A stretch of 64,000 bases of DNA from contig CBDAPL010000001.1 in assembly GCA_965198495.1 (NCBI GenBank), forward strand, positions 1,550,001-1,614,000, written 5' to 3'. This document shows, one piece after another, positions 54,280 through 62,826 of this stretch. Position 1 is the stretch's first letter. Each line of letters opens with the position of its first letter. The notes under the pieces are model-generated. The model searched no databases. It had not been told where the DNA came from and saw only the letters and a list, made by a program, of their open reading frames with translations. The DNA comes from RH-AL1 sp965198495. GTDB lineage: Bacteria; Pseudomonadota; Alphaproteobacteria; Rhizobiales; Beijerinckiaceae. A program made the position numbers and the translations under genes.

Positions 54280-55461
54280 ATGCCCGGGGAAGTGCGTTAT
54301 CCTATCATTTGTTTAGATGCTATTGTTGCAATTCCTGTCCGTAACGAGCGCGAACGCATTGTAGACTGCTTGAATGCTCTGGAGCATCAGGCCGGAGTTG
54401 CGTCGGGCAGTTTTGGCGTCGTGCTGTTCCTTAACAATTGTACGGATGACACGCGAGCTGTCGTCGATGTCTGTGCGCGTGACATGAAGACCCCGGTGCG
54501 TCTTCTTTACCAGGATTTTGATGGCGCGAACGCCGGGTGGGCTCGACGGAACGCGATGGACGCGGCCGCGGCCTGGTTGGCCAAGGCCGGCAGCCACGAT
54601 GGTTGCATCCTCACCACCGACGCGGACAGCCGAGTGGGCCCGACTTGGATCCGTGACAACCTTGCCGCGCTCGCGCGTGGCGTCGACGCCGTCGCGGGCC
54701 GCATCGTGCTCGAGCCTGCCGAAGCCGCCAGGCTACCCGCCGCCTTGCACGCGCGTGGCGCGCTCGAAGGACGCTACGAGTCGCTCCTGGTGGAGATCTT
54801 CGCCAGACTGGATCGGGAGGCGTTCAATCCTTTCCCGAACCACTGGACGACCTCGGGAGCGACCCTCGCGGTGCGCCGTAGCGTCTACCTAAAGGTCGGC
54901 GGCATGCCTCCGGTACCGGTCGGAGAAGACCGCGCCTTCATCGCCGCCGTTCGTGCGAACGGGGGGCGCGTTCGCCATGCGCCCGATATCGAGGTCGTGA
55001 CGTCCGGTCGGCTCGATGGCCGGGCGGCGGGTGGCGCGGCCGACACCATGAAGCTTCGCTGCCTTGATCCGGAGGCTCTATGCGATGCGCGGCTGGAGAC
55101 GGTCGGGCGCGCGGTGTCTCGCATCTGCTGGCGTCGTTACCTGCGTTTCCTGCATGCGCGCGATTGGCTCTCACGTTACCATCTTTGGGCGAGCGCGCTC
55201 GGGATCGAGCCGTTCTTCGCGACCTACATCGCGGCCGCGCGCGTGTTCGATCGCGCCTACGCCGATATAGAGGCCGCAAGCGAGCGCTTGCGCTATCGCG
55301 CCCTGCCGCCGCGCGCCCTGCCGCGGCAGATCAGGCGTGCGGAAAAGCTGCTGTTTCTCCTCAAGCTAGGTGATCGGTTCCGACTTGCAGCACGTCGAGG
55401 CGATAGTCGTCCGTTCGCGACTGATGTGTCACCACCGCGAAGTCATCCGACGTTCGAATGA
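54280..55461 (+). CDS. Glycosyltransferase family 2
   Basis: 393 residues; GT-A fold with VAIPVRNERERIVDCLNALE, FLNNCTDDTRAVV, and the DxD region LTTDADSRVGPTW, then TTSGATLAVRRSVYLKVGG. A GTG lies directly before the ATG. The first 150 bases use more A/T-ending codons than the neighbours, a possible sign of transfer or a leader effect. The last 101 bases overlap antisense with the methyltransferase gene, so the tail after about residue 360 may be non-native. Confidence 0.88.
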   Translation: MPGEVRYPIICLDAIVAIPVRNERERIVDCLNALEHQAGVASGSFGVVLFLNNCTDDTRAVVDVCARDMKTPVRLLYQDFDGANAGWARRNAMDAAAAWLAKAGSHDGCILTTDADSRVGPTWIRDNLAALARGVDAVAGRIVLEPAEAARLPAALHARGALEGRYESLLVEIFARLDREAFNPFPNHWTTSGATLAVRRSVYLKVGGMPPVPVGEDRAFIAAVRANGGRVRHAPDIEVVTSGRLDGRAAGGAADTMKLRCLDPEALCDARLETVGRAVSRICWRRYLRFLHARDWLSRYHLWASALGIEPFFATYIAAARVFDRAYADIEAASERLRYRALPPRALPRQIRRAEKLLFLLKLGDRFRLAARRGDSRPFATDVSPPRSHPTFE

Positions 55462-55960
55462 AGAGATCGGCAGCCTCGTCACCCGTCAGCGGATAGTCCG
55501 TCAAACCGAGCCAATGCACGAGCATGATGACGGCGTTCGCCCGCGTCGACTTGCCGATGGCCTTGGCCAGATCGGCTACATCGTCCTTGTCGAGGAAGTA
55601 GACGACTTCGGACAAAAGAACGAGATCGAACGAGCCGTCAGGCCATTCTCCAGGCACGTGCATCCGGCCGAATTTGATGTTCTCCTTACCTGCGCATCGC
55701 CGTCGAGCCTGTTCCAACGCGCCTTCCGCCACATCTAGGGCCAGGAGCTTGTCGCAGTGGGACGACAATTGTGCTGTGAAGACGCCGACCGAGCAGCCAA
55801 TCTCCAGACCGGATTGAAAGCGTCGCGGCGGCAACGCGGCGAGTGTCGCCGCGTATTTTTCGCGCTCGTAGTCGCTCGTCGCGAACTTCCAGGGATCCCC
55901 GTCGCGAGCGTACAGAGCCTCGAAGTAATTTGGCTCGATCGACTCTTTGCGACGGGTCAT
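55361..55960 (-). CDS. NodS-like SAM-dependent methyltransferase
   Basis: 199 residues. Starts RRKESIEPNYFEALYARDGDPWKFATSDYEREKY, the hallmark entry of NodS-type methyltransferases, then the SAM site GLEIGCSVGVFTAQL and DLVLLSEVVYFL. NodS N-methylates a de-N-acetylated chito-oligosaccharide in rhizobia. It overlaps the PIG-L gene by four bases, pairing a deacetylase with an N-methyltransferase. The 3' end overlaps the convergent GT2 gene by 101 bases. Confidence 0.88.
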   Translation of the reverse strand: MTRRKESIEPNYFEALYARDGDPWKFATSDYEREKYAATLAALPPRRFQSGLEIGCSVGVFTAQLSSHCDKLLALDVAEGALEQARRRCAGKENIKFGRMHVPGEWPDGSFDLVLLSEVVYFLDKDDVADLAKAIGKSTRANAVIMLVHWLGLTDYPLTGDEAADLFIRTSDDFAVVTHQSRTDDYRLDVLQVGTDHLA

Positions 55961-56700
55961 GCCGGCTCCCACGTTTCCAAAAAGATTTCGAAAGGGCGCA
56001 CGAAGCGCTCGATCATTGCTGGGTCCAGCCGAAAGCCGCTTGGATCGTCGTCGATCAGCGCGCTCGTCTGCGATCGGTGCGCGAAGATCGCCTGGCGTTT
56101 GGCCTCGACATGGCGCGTGATATCGAGACGCATGCCCGCGGGTTCGGGCCCTACGTCGGCTCCAGGCGGCAGGGTCCACCCCCAGATCGGGTATTCGAAA
56201 ACCCTGAGATGCGGCACGCGTCGCCGCACCTCGTCGACAAGCCGGGCGGCGGCCTCGTGATCGCAGTGCGGGTCGTATCGCCACGTCACGCAGATCGTTC
56301 GTGCCGCGCACTCGTGGACCGCCGCCTCCATGCGTTGCGTCGCGCGTCGCGCGGGCTCGCCCTGTGTCGGGACAGCCGCATCCGGCAGATCGAGGAAGTG
56401 GAGCCGGCTGCGCGGCAGCCCCAGGATGGCGGCGGCTTCGATGGTTTCCGTCTCGCGAAGGATCTTGAGGCGTTCCGGCGGAAACAGCCGCGAATGGCGA
56501 TGGGAACCGACACCATCGCTGACGACAAGCAACCGTGTGTCGATGCCGCGGCAAAAGGCTTCCGCGATGAGGCCGCCGCAGCCAAGGCTCTCGTCGTCGG
56601 GATGTGGCGCGACCACAACGAGTCCGCCCGCGCCGACCAGATCCGACAGGTCGCGGATCGGCAAGGCCTCCGCGGCCGCGAGAAAAGCGTCGGCGCGCAA
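55957..56700 (-). CDS. PIG-L family deacetylase
   Basis: 247 residues from TTG 56700. LmbE/PIG-L fold with the zinc motif APHPDDESLGCGG (HPDDE) and the later DPHCDHEAAARL. Members remove N-acetyl groups from GlcNAc-containing lipids, thiols or antibiotics. A short Leu/Asp-rich N-terminus precedes the domain. Coupled downstream to the NodS-like gene; four bases separate it from the acyl-CoA dehydrogenase stop. Confidence 0.9.
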   Translation of the reverse strand: MRADAFLAAAEALPIRDLSDLVGAGGLVVVAPHPDDESLGCGGLIAEAFCRGIDTRLLVVSDGVGSHRHSRLFPPERLKILRETETIEAAAILGLPRSRLHFLDLPDAAVPTQGEPARRATQRMEAAVHECAARTICVTWRYDPHCDHEAAARLVDEVRRRVPHLRVFEYPIWGWTLPPGADVGPEPAGMRLDITRHVEAKRQAIFAHRSQTSALIDDDPSGFRLDPAMIERFVRPFEIFLETWEPA

Positions 56701-56704
56701 CGCG

Positions 56705-57838
56705 CTAGCTCCGGTCCGGGGCGCGAGAAAGATGGAACGCCGCGGCGGACGTCAGCGAAGCGTCGAGGGCGGGTTGCCGCATATAGGTCGCGAGGTCGCG
56801 GATGATCCGTTCAAGCGGATTTGGCCTGAGATAGGCGCGCAGTCCGATCGATTTTTGTGCCAGCGCGATCACGCGCAAGGCGGCCTGCTCGAACGCGTTG
56901 CGCGCGAGATCGACGTAGGCATCGATGGCGACGACGTCTTCGTCTCCTCCTTCGGCGCGTCGGCATGCCTCGGCGACCCACAGCCTGGCCGTCTCCACCG
57001 CGATCAGCGCCTCGCCGAAGCGCGCGCGCTGCAGAGGATCGGCTGCGTTGCGACTTTCGGCGACCTGCTCGCGGTAGAGATCCATAATCGCCTCGAGACC
57101 GCCCAACTGCACGGCGATGACGCGCCAAGCGCCGCCTCGGAAGTAGGGCGAACGCATGTAGTCGCCCGGCTCGCCGACGATCTCCGCGCGGGTCACCTCG
57201 ATGCCGGTAAAGTCGATCGTCCCTGTCGCCGTCGCGCGCATGCCCTGCGTCGTCCAGCCGCTCGCGTCGGCACGGTTCGCGTCGGCGATGAACGGGATCG
57301 CCATCGTGGATCCCTCGTCGCTCAAGACCGCGACGAGGGGGCGCCTGAAATGGCCGCACCCCGACGCGAGGATCTTGCGGCCATCGAGAACGCGCGGCGA
57401 TCCTACCGAGGTCATGCGCAGGGCCGAACCATCCTCGGCCATCCAGACGCCGCTCGGGAACCCGGCGCCCGCTTCCTCGCGCAGCAGTTCGAGGTTCTCG
57501 CCGCCGCCATAGAGCGCGACAAGCTTGATCGCGTTGACATGCCCTTCGAAAAGACGGCCGAGCGAAAGACTGCCGCGACCAATCGAGACGAGCACGTCCT
57601 TGAGGGCAGGGCAAGTCGAAGCGGTCGTGCCCAGTCCGGCACCGCCCATTTCGCAAGGAAACGGTGCGAGGAGCAGGCCGGCGGCGTGAAGGTCGTCGAT
57701 GTCGCGGTCGGGGAAGCCGCCATCGCGATCCTCCGCCGCCGCGCGGGCGGCGGCTCCCGCGCCGATGCGCCGCGCCGCTTCGCGCAGGTCGGCGAGAGTC
57801 CGATCGTAGGGGGTAAAAGTCGAGAATGTCTTGGTCAC
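56705..57838 (-). CDS. Acyl-CoA dehydrogenase family protein
   Basis: 377 residues from GTG 57838. FAD-dependent ACAD-like fold: N-terminal helices (DLREAARRIGAGAAARAAAEDRDGGFPDRDIDDLHAAGLL), middle beta domain with VWMAEDGSALRMTSVGS and DGRKILASGCGHFRRPLV, then helical C-domain. The canonical catalytic Glu position is not obvious. It leads a three-gene unit with PIG-L and NodS-like genes, so it could desaturate or otherwise modify an acyl chain on their product (inference). Confidence 0.85.
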   Translation of the reverse strand: MTKTFSTFTPYDRTLADLREAARRIGAGAAARAAAEDRDGGFPDRDIDDLHAAGLLLAPFPCEMGGAGLGTTASTCPALKDVLVSIGRGSLSLGRLFEGHVNAIKLVALYGGGENLELLREEAGAGFPSGVWMAEDGSALRMTSVGSPRVLDGRKILASGCGHFRRPLVAVLSDEGSTMAIPFIADANRADASGWTTQGMRATATGTIDFTGIEVTRAEIVGEPGDYMRSPYFRGGAWRVIAVQLGGLEAIMDLYREQVAESRNAADPLQRARFGEALIAVETARLWVAEACRRAEGGDEDVVAIDAYVDLARNAFEQAALRVIALAQKSIGLRAYLRPNPLERIIRDLATYMRQPALDASLTSAAAFHLSRAPDRS

Positions 57839-58090
57839 TGGGGGGGCTTGGTCAAAGGTGAGCCGATCATCTGCCGCCTTGGCGCGGCGGCTTAGAGATC
57901 GTCGAACGTCAGGCCCGCACCTTCGTTCAAAAGTCGCGTGCCGCAATCATCCGCAATGCGGAGAAATCCATGATCAAAGGCTGGTCCACGCGATCGGCCG
58001 AACGCCACCTGCGGCATACGCGCTCGCCTCGCGCGGCGGAGCGTCCTCGCCCGACCGCGTCGGCTCATCGTCATTCGGCGATCCGTCGCC
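57839..58090. other. Noncoding interval upstream of the ACAD gene
   Basis: About 250 bases after the parC stop; no gene or clear hairpin recognised. It must contain the promoter of the ACAD/PIG-L/NodS-like unit. Confidence 0.4.
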
Positions 58091-60340
58091 TTACGTGAAC
58101 CGGTTGGCCTTCGGGAACCCTTTCGGCGGCAACCGCCCAGCCTCGGCGCGCGTGCCGATCCAGTCGCGCAGCTCGGGTAGTTTGACGACGAACGTCCGCC
58201 CGGCGGGGTCGAGCCACGAGAGACCCTCGGCGAGGTTGAAGACGCGGATATCGGCGATGCCGCCGTCCTTGAAACGCTGCAGGCGAACGCCCTTGCCGCG
58301 CCCCATTTCCGGCACCTGGTCGAGCGGGAACACCAGCAGCCGGCGATTGTCGCCGATCACCGCGACCTGATCGCCCTCGGCCCGCACGATCAGGCTCGCT
58401 TTCGCCGGCTTGTCGACGTTGAGCACCTGACGCCCCTTGCGCGTCTCGCCGATCATCTCGTCCTGCGTGACGCGGAAGCCGCGTCCGTCGCTTGACGCCA
58501 CCAGCATCTTCGCGCCGGCCGTGTAGGGCAGCACCGCGACGATGTCCTCGCTCTCGCCGAGATCGGCCATGACGCGGATCGGTTCGCCGGCGCCGCGTCC
58601 ACCCGGCAGCTTCGCGGCATCGAGCGTGAACGCGCGCCCGTCCGTCGCCAAGACGATGACGCGGCTCGTCGTCTCGGCGAAGAAGCTCGCGCGGAGCCGG
58701 TCGTCGCCCTTGAAGGTCAGCCCGGCGAGATCGGCGACGTGGCCCTTGAGCGCCCGGATCCAGCCTTTCTCCGAGACGACGACCGTGATCGGCTCGCGCT
58801 CGACCAGCGCCGCGCTGGCGCGCTCGACGTCGGCGGATGCCGGCGCGTCGGCGAAGGTCGTGCGGCGCTTCCCGAGCGGCGTCTCCGGCCCGTACCTCTT
58901 GCGCAGGTCCTTGATCTGCGCGGCGACCGTCTTCCATTGCCGCGCTTGATCGTTGAGCAGCGTCTCGACCTCGGCCTTCTCCTTCATCAGCGCGTCATGC
59001 TCCTTGCGGAGCTGCATCTCCTCGAGCCGGCGCAGACTGCGCAGCCGCGTGTCGAGCACGTAGTTCACCTGGAGCTCCGATAGGCCGAAGGTCGCCATCA
59101 GCACGTCCTTGGGCTCGTCCTCCTCGCGGATGATGCGGATCACCTCGTCGAGGTTGAGAAAGACGACGAGCATGCCGGCGAGCACCTCGAGCCGATGCTC
59201 GATCTTGCCCAGCCGATGGCGGGATCGGCGGACCAGCACGACGCGCCGATGGTCGAGCCATTGCCGCAGCGCCTCCTTCAGCGACACCACGCGCGGCACC
59301 ACGCCGTCGACGAGCACGTTCATGTTCATCGGGAAGCGGGTTTCGAGCTCGGTCGCGCGAAACACCTGCTCCATCATCACGAAGGGCGGCACGGCGCGGT
59401 TCTTCGGCTCGATGACGACGCGCACGTCTTCGGCCGATTCGTCGCGGATGTCGGCGACGAGCGGCAGTTTCTTCTCGTTGAGAAGTTCGGCGATCTTCTC
59501 GATCAGCCGTGATTTCTGCACCATGTACGGGATCTCGGTGACCACCACCTGCCAGGCCCCGCGCGTGCCCTCTTCCTTCGCCCAACGCGCGCGCAATCGG
59601 AAAGCGCCGCGCCCGGTGCGATAGGCCTCGGCGATGGCGGCGGCCGGCTCGACGATGAGGCCGCCGGTCGGAAAGTCCGGCCCTTGCACGAATTGCAGCA
59701 GATCGTCGGTTTCGGCTTCCTTGTGGGCGATCATGTAGAGCGCCGCGTCGCAGAGTTCGGCGACATTGTGCGGCGGGATCGAGGTCGCCATGCCGACGGC
59801 GATGCCCTGCGCGCCGTTGGCGAGCATGTTGGGAAAGGCCGAGGGCAGGACGATCGGCTCCTTCTCGGTGCCGGCGTAATTGTCGCGAAAGTCGATCGTA
59901 TCCTCGTCGATCCCGTCGAGCAGCAGGCGGGCGACCTCGGTCATCCGGGCTTCGGTGTAGCGGTAGGCCGCCGCCGAATCGCCGTCGATGTTGCCGAAAT
60001 TGCCCTGGCCGTCGACCAGCGGATAGCGCGAGGAGAAATCCTGGGCGAGGCGCACCAGGGCGTCGTAGATCGCCTGGTCGCCGTGCGGGTGGAACGAGCC
60101 CATGACGTCGCCGACGATCTTGGCGCATTTGCGGAAGGCGGTGCCGGGATCGAGCCGAAGCACCTGCATGCCGTAGAGGATGCGGCGGTGCACCGGCTTG
60201 AGGCCGTCGCGCGCGTCGGGCAGGGCGCGCCCGGTGATCGTCGAGAGCGCGTAGGCGAGGTAGCGCTCCTCGAGCGCCTCTTGCAGCGGAACGGTGTCGA
60301 TGCTGCCGCCGATCGGCGGCGGTGGGGGTGCCTTGGCCAT
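58091..60340 (-). CDS. parC: DNA topoisomerase IV subunit A
   Basis: 749 residues; DNA-cutting subunit that decatenates chromosomes with ParE. Quinolone-resistance region HPHGDQAIYDALVRLAQDFSSRYPL, catalytic Tyr in AAAYRYTEARM, and a C-terminal beta-pinwheel domain (about 500-740). The length fits ParC rather than GyrA (about 900). No GyrA-box QRRGGKG-type motif is seen. About 250 bases to the next gene upstream. Confidence 0.96.
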   Translation of the reverse strand: MAKAPPPPPIGGSIDTVPLQEALEERYLAYALSTITGRALPDARDGLKPVHRRILYGMQVLRLDPGTAFRKCAKIVGDVMGSFHPHGDQAIYDALVRLAQDFSSRYPLVDGQGNFGNIDGDSAAAYRYTEARMTEVARLLLDGIDEDTIDFRDNYAGTEKEPIVLPSAFPNMLANGAQGIAVGMATSIPPHNVAELCDAALYMIAHKEAETDDLLQFVQGPDFPTGGLIVEPAAAIAEAYRTGRGAFRLRARWAKEEGTRGAWQVVVTEIPYMVQKSRLIEKIAELLNEKKLPLVADIRDESAEDVRVVIEPKNRAVPPFVMMEQVFRATELETRFPMNMNVLVDGVVPRVVSLKEALRQWLDHRRVVLVRRSRHRLGKIEHRLEVLAGMLVVFLNLDEVIRIIREEDEPKDVLMATFGLSELQVNYVLDTRLRSLRRLEEMQLRKEHDALMKEKAEVETLLNDQARQWKTVAAQIKDLRKRYGPETPLGKRRTTFADAPASADVERASAALVEREPITVVVSEKGWIRALKGHVADLAGLTFKGDDRLRASFFAETTSRVIVLATDGRAFTLDAAKLPGGRGAGEPIRVMADLGESEDIVAVLPYTAGAKMLVASSDGRGFRVTQDEMIGETRKGRQVLNVDKPAKASLIVRAEGDQVAVIGDNRRLLVFPLDQVPEMGRGKGVRLQRFKDGGIADIRVFNLAEGLSWLDPAGRTFVVKLPELRDWIGTRAEAGRLPPKGFPKANRFT

Positions 60341-60593
60341 CGCTCGTGCCTAAGCGAAGCGGCGCCGGCTCGCAAGTTCCCGTTCTGTTCGTGTCGGGGA
60401 CACCGCGTGAGACGGCGGCGCGAAACCAGGCGCCGCTCGCGTTTGATTAAGCAGGTTTGAAGATTGCCTAACAAATGCCTCTGGTTTGCACGGCGCTGTG
60501 GCGGCCCCGCACTAGTTGCCGGCAGCGGCCGCGCGTAGACAGCATCCCCATGACGGATCCGCACGGCGCGGCTTCGTGAACGAGGAACAAGAC

Positions 60594-60815
60594 GTGGCAG
60601 AGAACACGCTGAGCCTGAACAAGACCCTGGTCCTCTTCGGCCTTGCCGCGCTCGCCTTGATCATCGCCGCCGTCTTCGCGACGATGCCGCCCGCGGGGCA
60701 GCTTCAGGCGCGTGAGCGCGCCGCGCGCGGCCTCTGCCATACCGAACAGGTTTCCCTCGATCAGGGTTACGGTGTCAGCCGCGTCGTCGAGCGCCGCGTG
60801 TGCGACGACTATTGA
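60594..60815 (+). CDS. Small single-span membrane protein
   Basis: 73 residues from GTG 60594 with AGGAAC upstream. One hydrophobic helix (LVLFGLAALALIIAAVFATM), then a polar tail with two Cys (GLCHTEQ and RRVCDDY) that may be disulphide-linked if periplasmic. Unrecognised family. Convergent with recO by 13 bases. Confidence 0.6.
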   Translation: MAENTLSLNKTLVLFGLAALALIIAAVFATMPPAGQLQARERAARGLCHTEQVSLDQGYGVSRVVERRVCDDY

Positions 60816-60828
60816 GAGATCGTAGGCG

Positions 60829-61569
60829 TCAGGCCCCCGCCTCGCTCGCCCGCTCGAACTGGGTGAGGTAGGCCTCGCGGGCGTCCGGCAACGACAAGCC
60901 GCGCGGCGTGTAGATGTCGCGTGCCAGGAAGAACCCGGTCAGCAGGAAACCGTCGCGCACATCCTCGGTCGTCGCGGTCTCTCCGCCTTCGTCCGACACG
61001 CGCAGGAAGGCCGGCAACCGCAGCAGGCGTTCGCGGTAGGGCGCGCCCGCCGCGCCCGACACCGCCCGCCCCGAACGGGGCGAGACGTAGACGAGATCCG
61101 TGCGCGTGCCGGTCGCCGCGCATCGTTCGAGATCGAGACCGAAGCCGCTTTCGGCCAAGATCATCGCCTCGAAACGCACCAGCGCCGCCGCCGCCTCCAG
61201 CGTGCCGATCTCGTCGAGCAAGCGGCACGCCGCCCGGTACACGGCCTCGTGCGGCTCGCGCTCCGCCAGCAGGCGCAGCAGCGTCGCGATGAGATTGAGG
61301 CCGTGCAGGCTGAGCGGCGCCTCCATGAGCGTGGCCGCCCGAAGCTCACCCGTTTCCACGGCGAAGGCGCCGAGATGCTCCTCCAGCCTGGCGCGCCAGG
61401 CGACCTCGACGCCGTTGCCCGGCTGCAGCAGCGGCTGCATGCGCTTGCCGCGCCCGCCACGCACGAGCCCGAGATGGCGCCCATGCGAGCGCGTCATGAT
61501 CTCAAGGATCAGGCTTGTCTCGCCATGCCGCCGCCCCCCGATGATCAAGCCTTCGTCGCGCCATTCCAT
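60829..61569 (-). CDS. recO: DNA repair protein RecO
   Basis: 246 residues; helps RecA loading in the RecFOR pathway. The N-terminal OB fold starts MEWRDEGLIIGGRRHGETSLIL and continues RGGRGKRMQPLLQPGNGVEVAWRARLEEHLG. The C-terminal helical part contains GFGLDLERCAATG. ATG 61569 is preferred; the frame extends six residues further. Confidence 0.94.
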   Translation of the reverse strand: MEWRDEGLIIGGRRHGETSLILEIMTRSHGRHLGLVRGGRGKRMQPLLQPGNGVEVAWRARLEEHLGAFAVETGELRAATLMEAPLSLHGLNLIATLLRLLAEREPHEAVYRAACRLLDEIGTLEAAAALVRFEAMILAESGFGLDLERCAATGTRTDLVYVSPRSGRAVSGAAGAPYRERLLRLPAFLRVSDEGGETATTEDVRDGFLLTGFFLARDIYTPRGLSLPDAREAYLTQFERASEAGA

Positions 61570-61592
61570 GCCTCGACGGCCTATCACATCGC

Positions 61593-61620
61593 GCGCTTCG
61601 TCTCATGCGCTTCGTCTCAT
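61593..61620. repeat. 14-bp perfect tandem duplication
   Basis: Two copies of GCGCTTCGTCTCAT, directly adjacent, followed by GCGCG. It lies between the recO start and the tRNA promoter. Confidence 0.9.
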
Positions 61621-61636
61621 GCGCGACACCTGCGCA

Positions 61637-61665
61637 TTGACAGAGGCGTAAGCCCAGCCGTAAGG
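61637..61665 (+). promoter_or_regulatory. Candidate promoter of tRNA-Leu
   Basis: TTGACA at 61637-61642 is a perfect -35 box. GTAAGG at 61660-61665 is a weak -10 at 17-base spacing. The predicted start is about five bases before the mature tRNA. Confidence 0.45.
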
Positions 61666-61676
61666 ACGGTCCGCGT

Positions 61677-61761
61677 GCCCTGGTGGCGGAATTGGTAGAC
61701 GCGCTGGTTTCAGGTACCAGTCTTGAAAGAGGTGAAGGTTCGAGTCCTTTCCTGGGCACCA
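61677..61761 (+). tRNA. tRNA-Leu (anticodon CAG)
   Basis: 85 bases with CCA encoded. Anticodon stem CTGGT/ACCAG with loop TTCAGGT gives anticodon CAG, decoding CUG. The long variable arm (TCTTGAAAGAGG) and the T-loop TTCGAGT are class II features. The acceptor stem has a U-U mismatch at pair 5-68 (GCCCTGG against CCTGGGC), which is unusual. Confidence 0.92.
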
Positions 61762-62566
61762 AAGCAACGCTAAGGCGTTGTTCCGCGACGAACTTCAGCA
61801 GAACCATCGGTTTACAGCTGCCCGGGTACAGGGCGCAAACGCGATTTCATGTCGGTCATCGGGCATGTCGCGGCGATCGGCGCCGGCGAGCGGATGACCG
61901 CCAGCGCGAGTGGATCACTGATCGTCAGCTCGGGCTGAAGTTCAAAGCCAGCACGCAATAGGTCATCTCGCCGACCGGCGTTCAGGGGATTGAGCCGTTT
62001 CGCCGTAGTTCTGAAGCTGACCCATTGCCGCCACTGACTTTACTGTGGGTCGGCCGCTGATGAGCCGCTATTCAGCTCGGTTCACGATCGAGCGGAAAAG
62101 CCGTCCGCTGGTACAACAATCACTGTCCGCCGGCTGATGACGACGGCAAGCTGGTCCGAAGCGATCGACGTCTTGCTCAGTAAGGAAGCGGTAACCTCTT
62201 TCATTAACCATCGCACGTGACGGCATGCGTCTGATTCAATGGTGGTCCGTCATACCTGCAGTGAGGTCGACATGGCGCAGCCTATCACCCCCGCACTCGC
62301 CGAAGCGATTGCCGATCAGTTCGGCATCGACATGACACCCGACTTCCTAAGGGAGGTCGACCTGATCCGGTACCGGTTGTTCCTGGCCGGTTACTCGGTC
62401 CGCTCACTCGGCAAAGGACCCTCGCGCCCGCCGGCTGGCTTCGTATTTCCGCAAGCGGATCGCGTGAAGCGGGTCGCCCAGCAAGGCTAGCTCGTCGGCC
62501 GACGAGGCGACCTACTTCCTTCCTCATCTCCGGCAGCGTGAACCCGCGCCGCCGGGCCGTTCGGGG
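61762..62566. other. Gene-poor, degraded-looking stretch after tRNA-Leu
   Basis: About 800 bases with no well-supported gene apart from one short weak frame. Coding signal is broken, consistent with relics of an insertion or deletion next to the tRNA, but no integrase or att duplication was found in the window. Confidence 0.5.
62272..62490 (+). CDS. Short hypothetical frame, uncertain
   Basis: 72 residues from ATG 62272 (MAQPITPALAEAIADQFGID...). The first half looks like a regular helix-rich small protein; the second half is low complexity. No family recognised. It may be a small gene or a remnant. Confidence 0.3.
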   Translation: MAQPITPALAEAIADQFGIDMTPDFLREVDLIRYRLFLAGYSVRSLGKGPSRPPAGFVFPQADRVKRVAQQG

Positions 62567-62749
62567 GTGAGCCGCGCGCTCGCGCTGATCGACGGCAACA
62601 GCTTTTACCGCTCCTGCGAACGCGTGTTCGACCCGAAGCTCCGGGCCGTGCCCGTCATCGTGTTGAGCAACAACGACGGTTTCCGTAATCAAGCCTCCGC
62701 CGCACGCCCCACTGCTCCACTTTCGGCGAGAAGATCCATGACCTTCTAG
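62567..62749 (+). pseudogene. Truncated umuC-like (Y-family DNA polymerase) remnant
   Basis: The first about 44 residues (ALIDGNSFYRSCERVFDPKLRA, VPVIVLSNNDG) match the start of UmuC/DinP-type error-prone polymerases, including the NxFYxSCERVFDP motif. After SNNDG the sequence departs at about 62690 into unrelated residues and stops. A full UmuC is about 420 residues, so nearly everything is deleted. umuD is not seen upstream. Confidence 0.85.
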
Positions 62750-62790
62750 GCGTAACCGCCAGGCCAAGAAAGCTTCACATGTCATAAAAA

Positions 62791-62802
62791 ATGGAATACC
62801 AT
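62791..62802. promoter_or_regulatory. TGG-N4-CCA palindrome, candidate operator
   Basis: ATGGAATACCAT, 24 bases before ATG 62827. GntR-type regulators often bind TGG-TATA-CCA-like sites. No regulator gene is in the window. Confidence 0.3.
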
Positions 62803-62826
62803 AATACGGAGCGTTGGGGTTCCGTC

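Noticed and set aside
61683..61961. 92-residue frame across tRNA-Leu
   Set aside because: It translates the tRNA itself and degraded downstream sequence.
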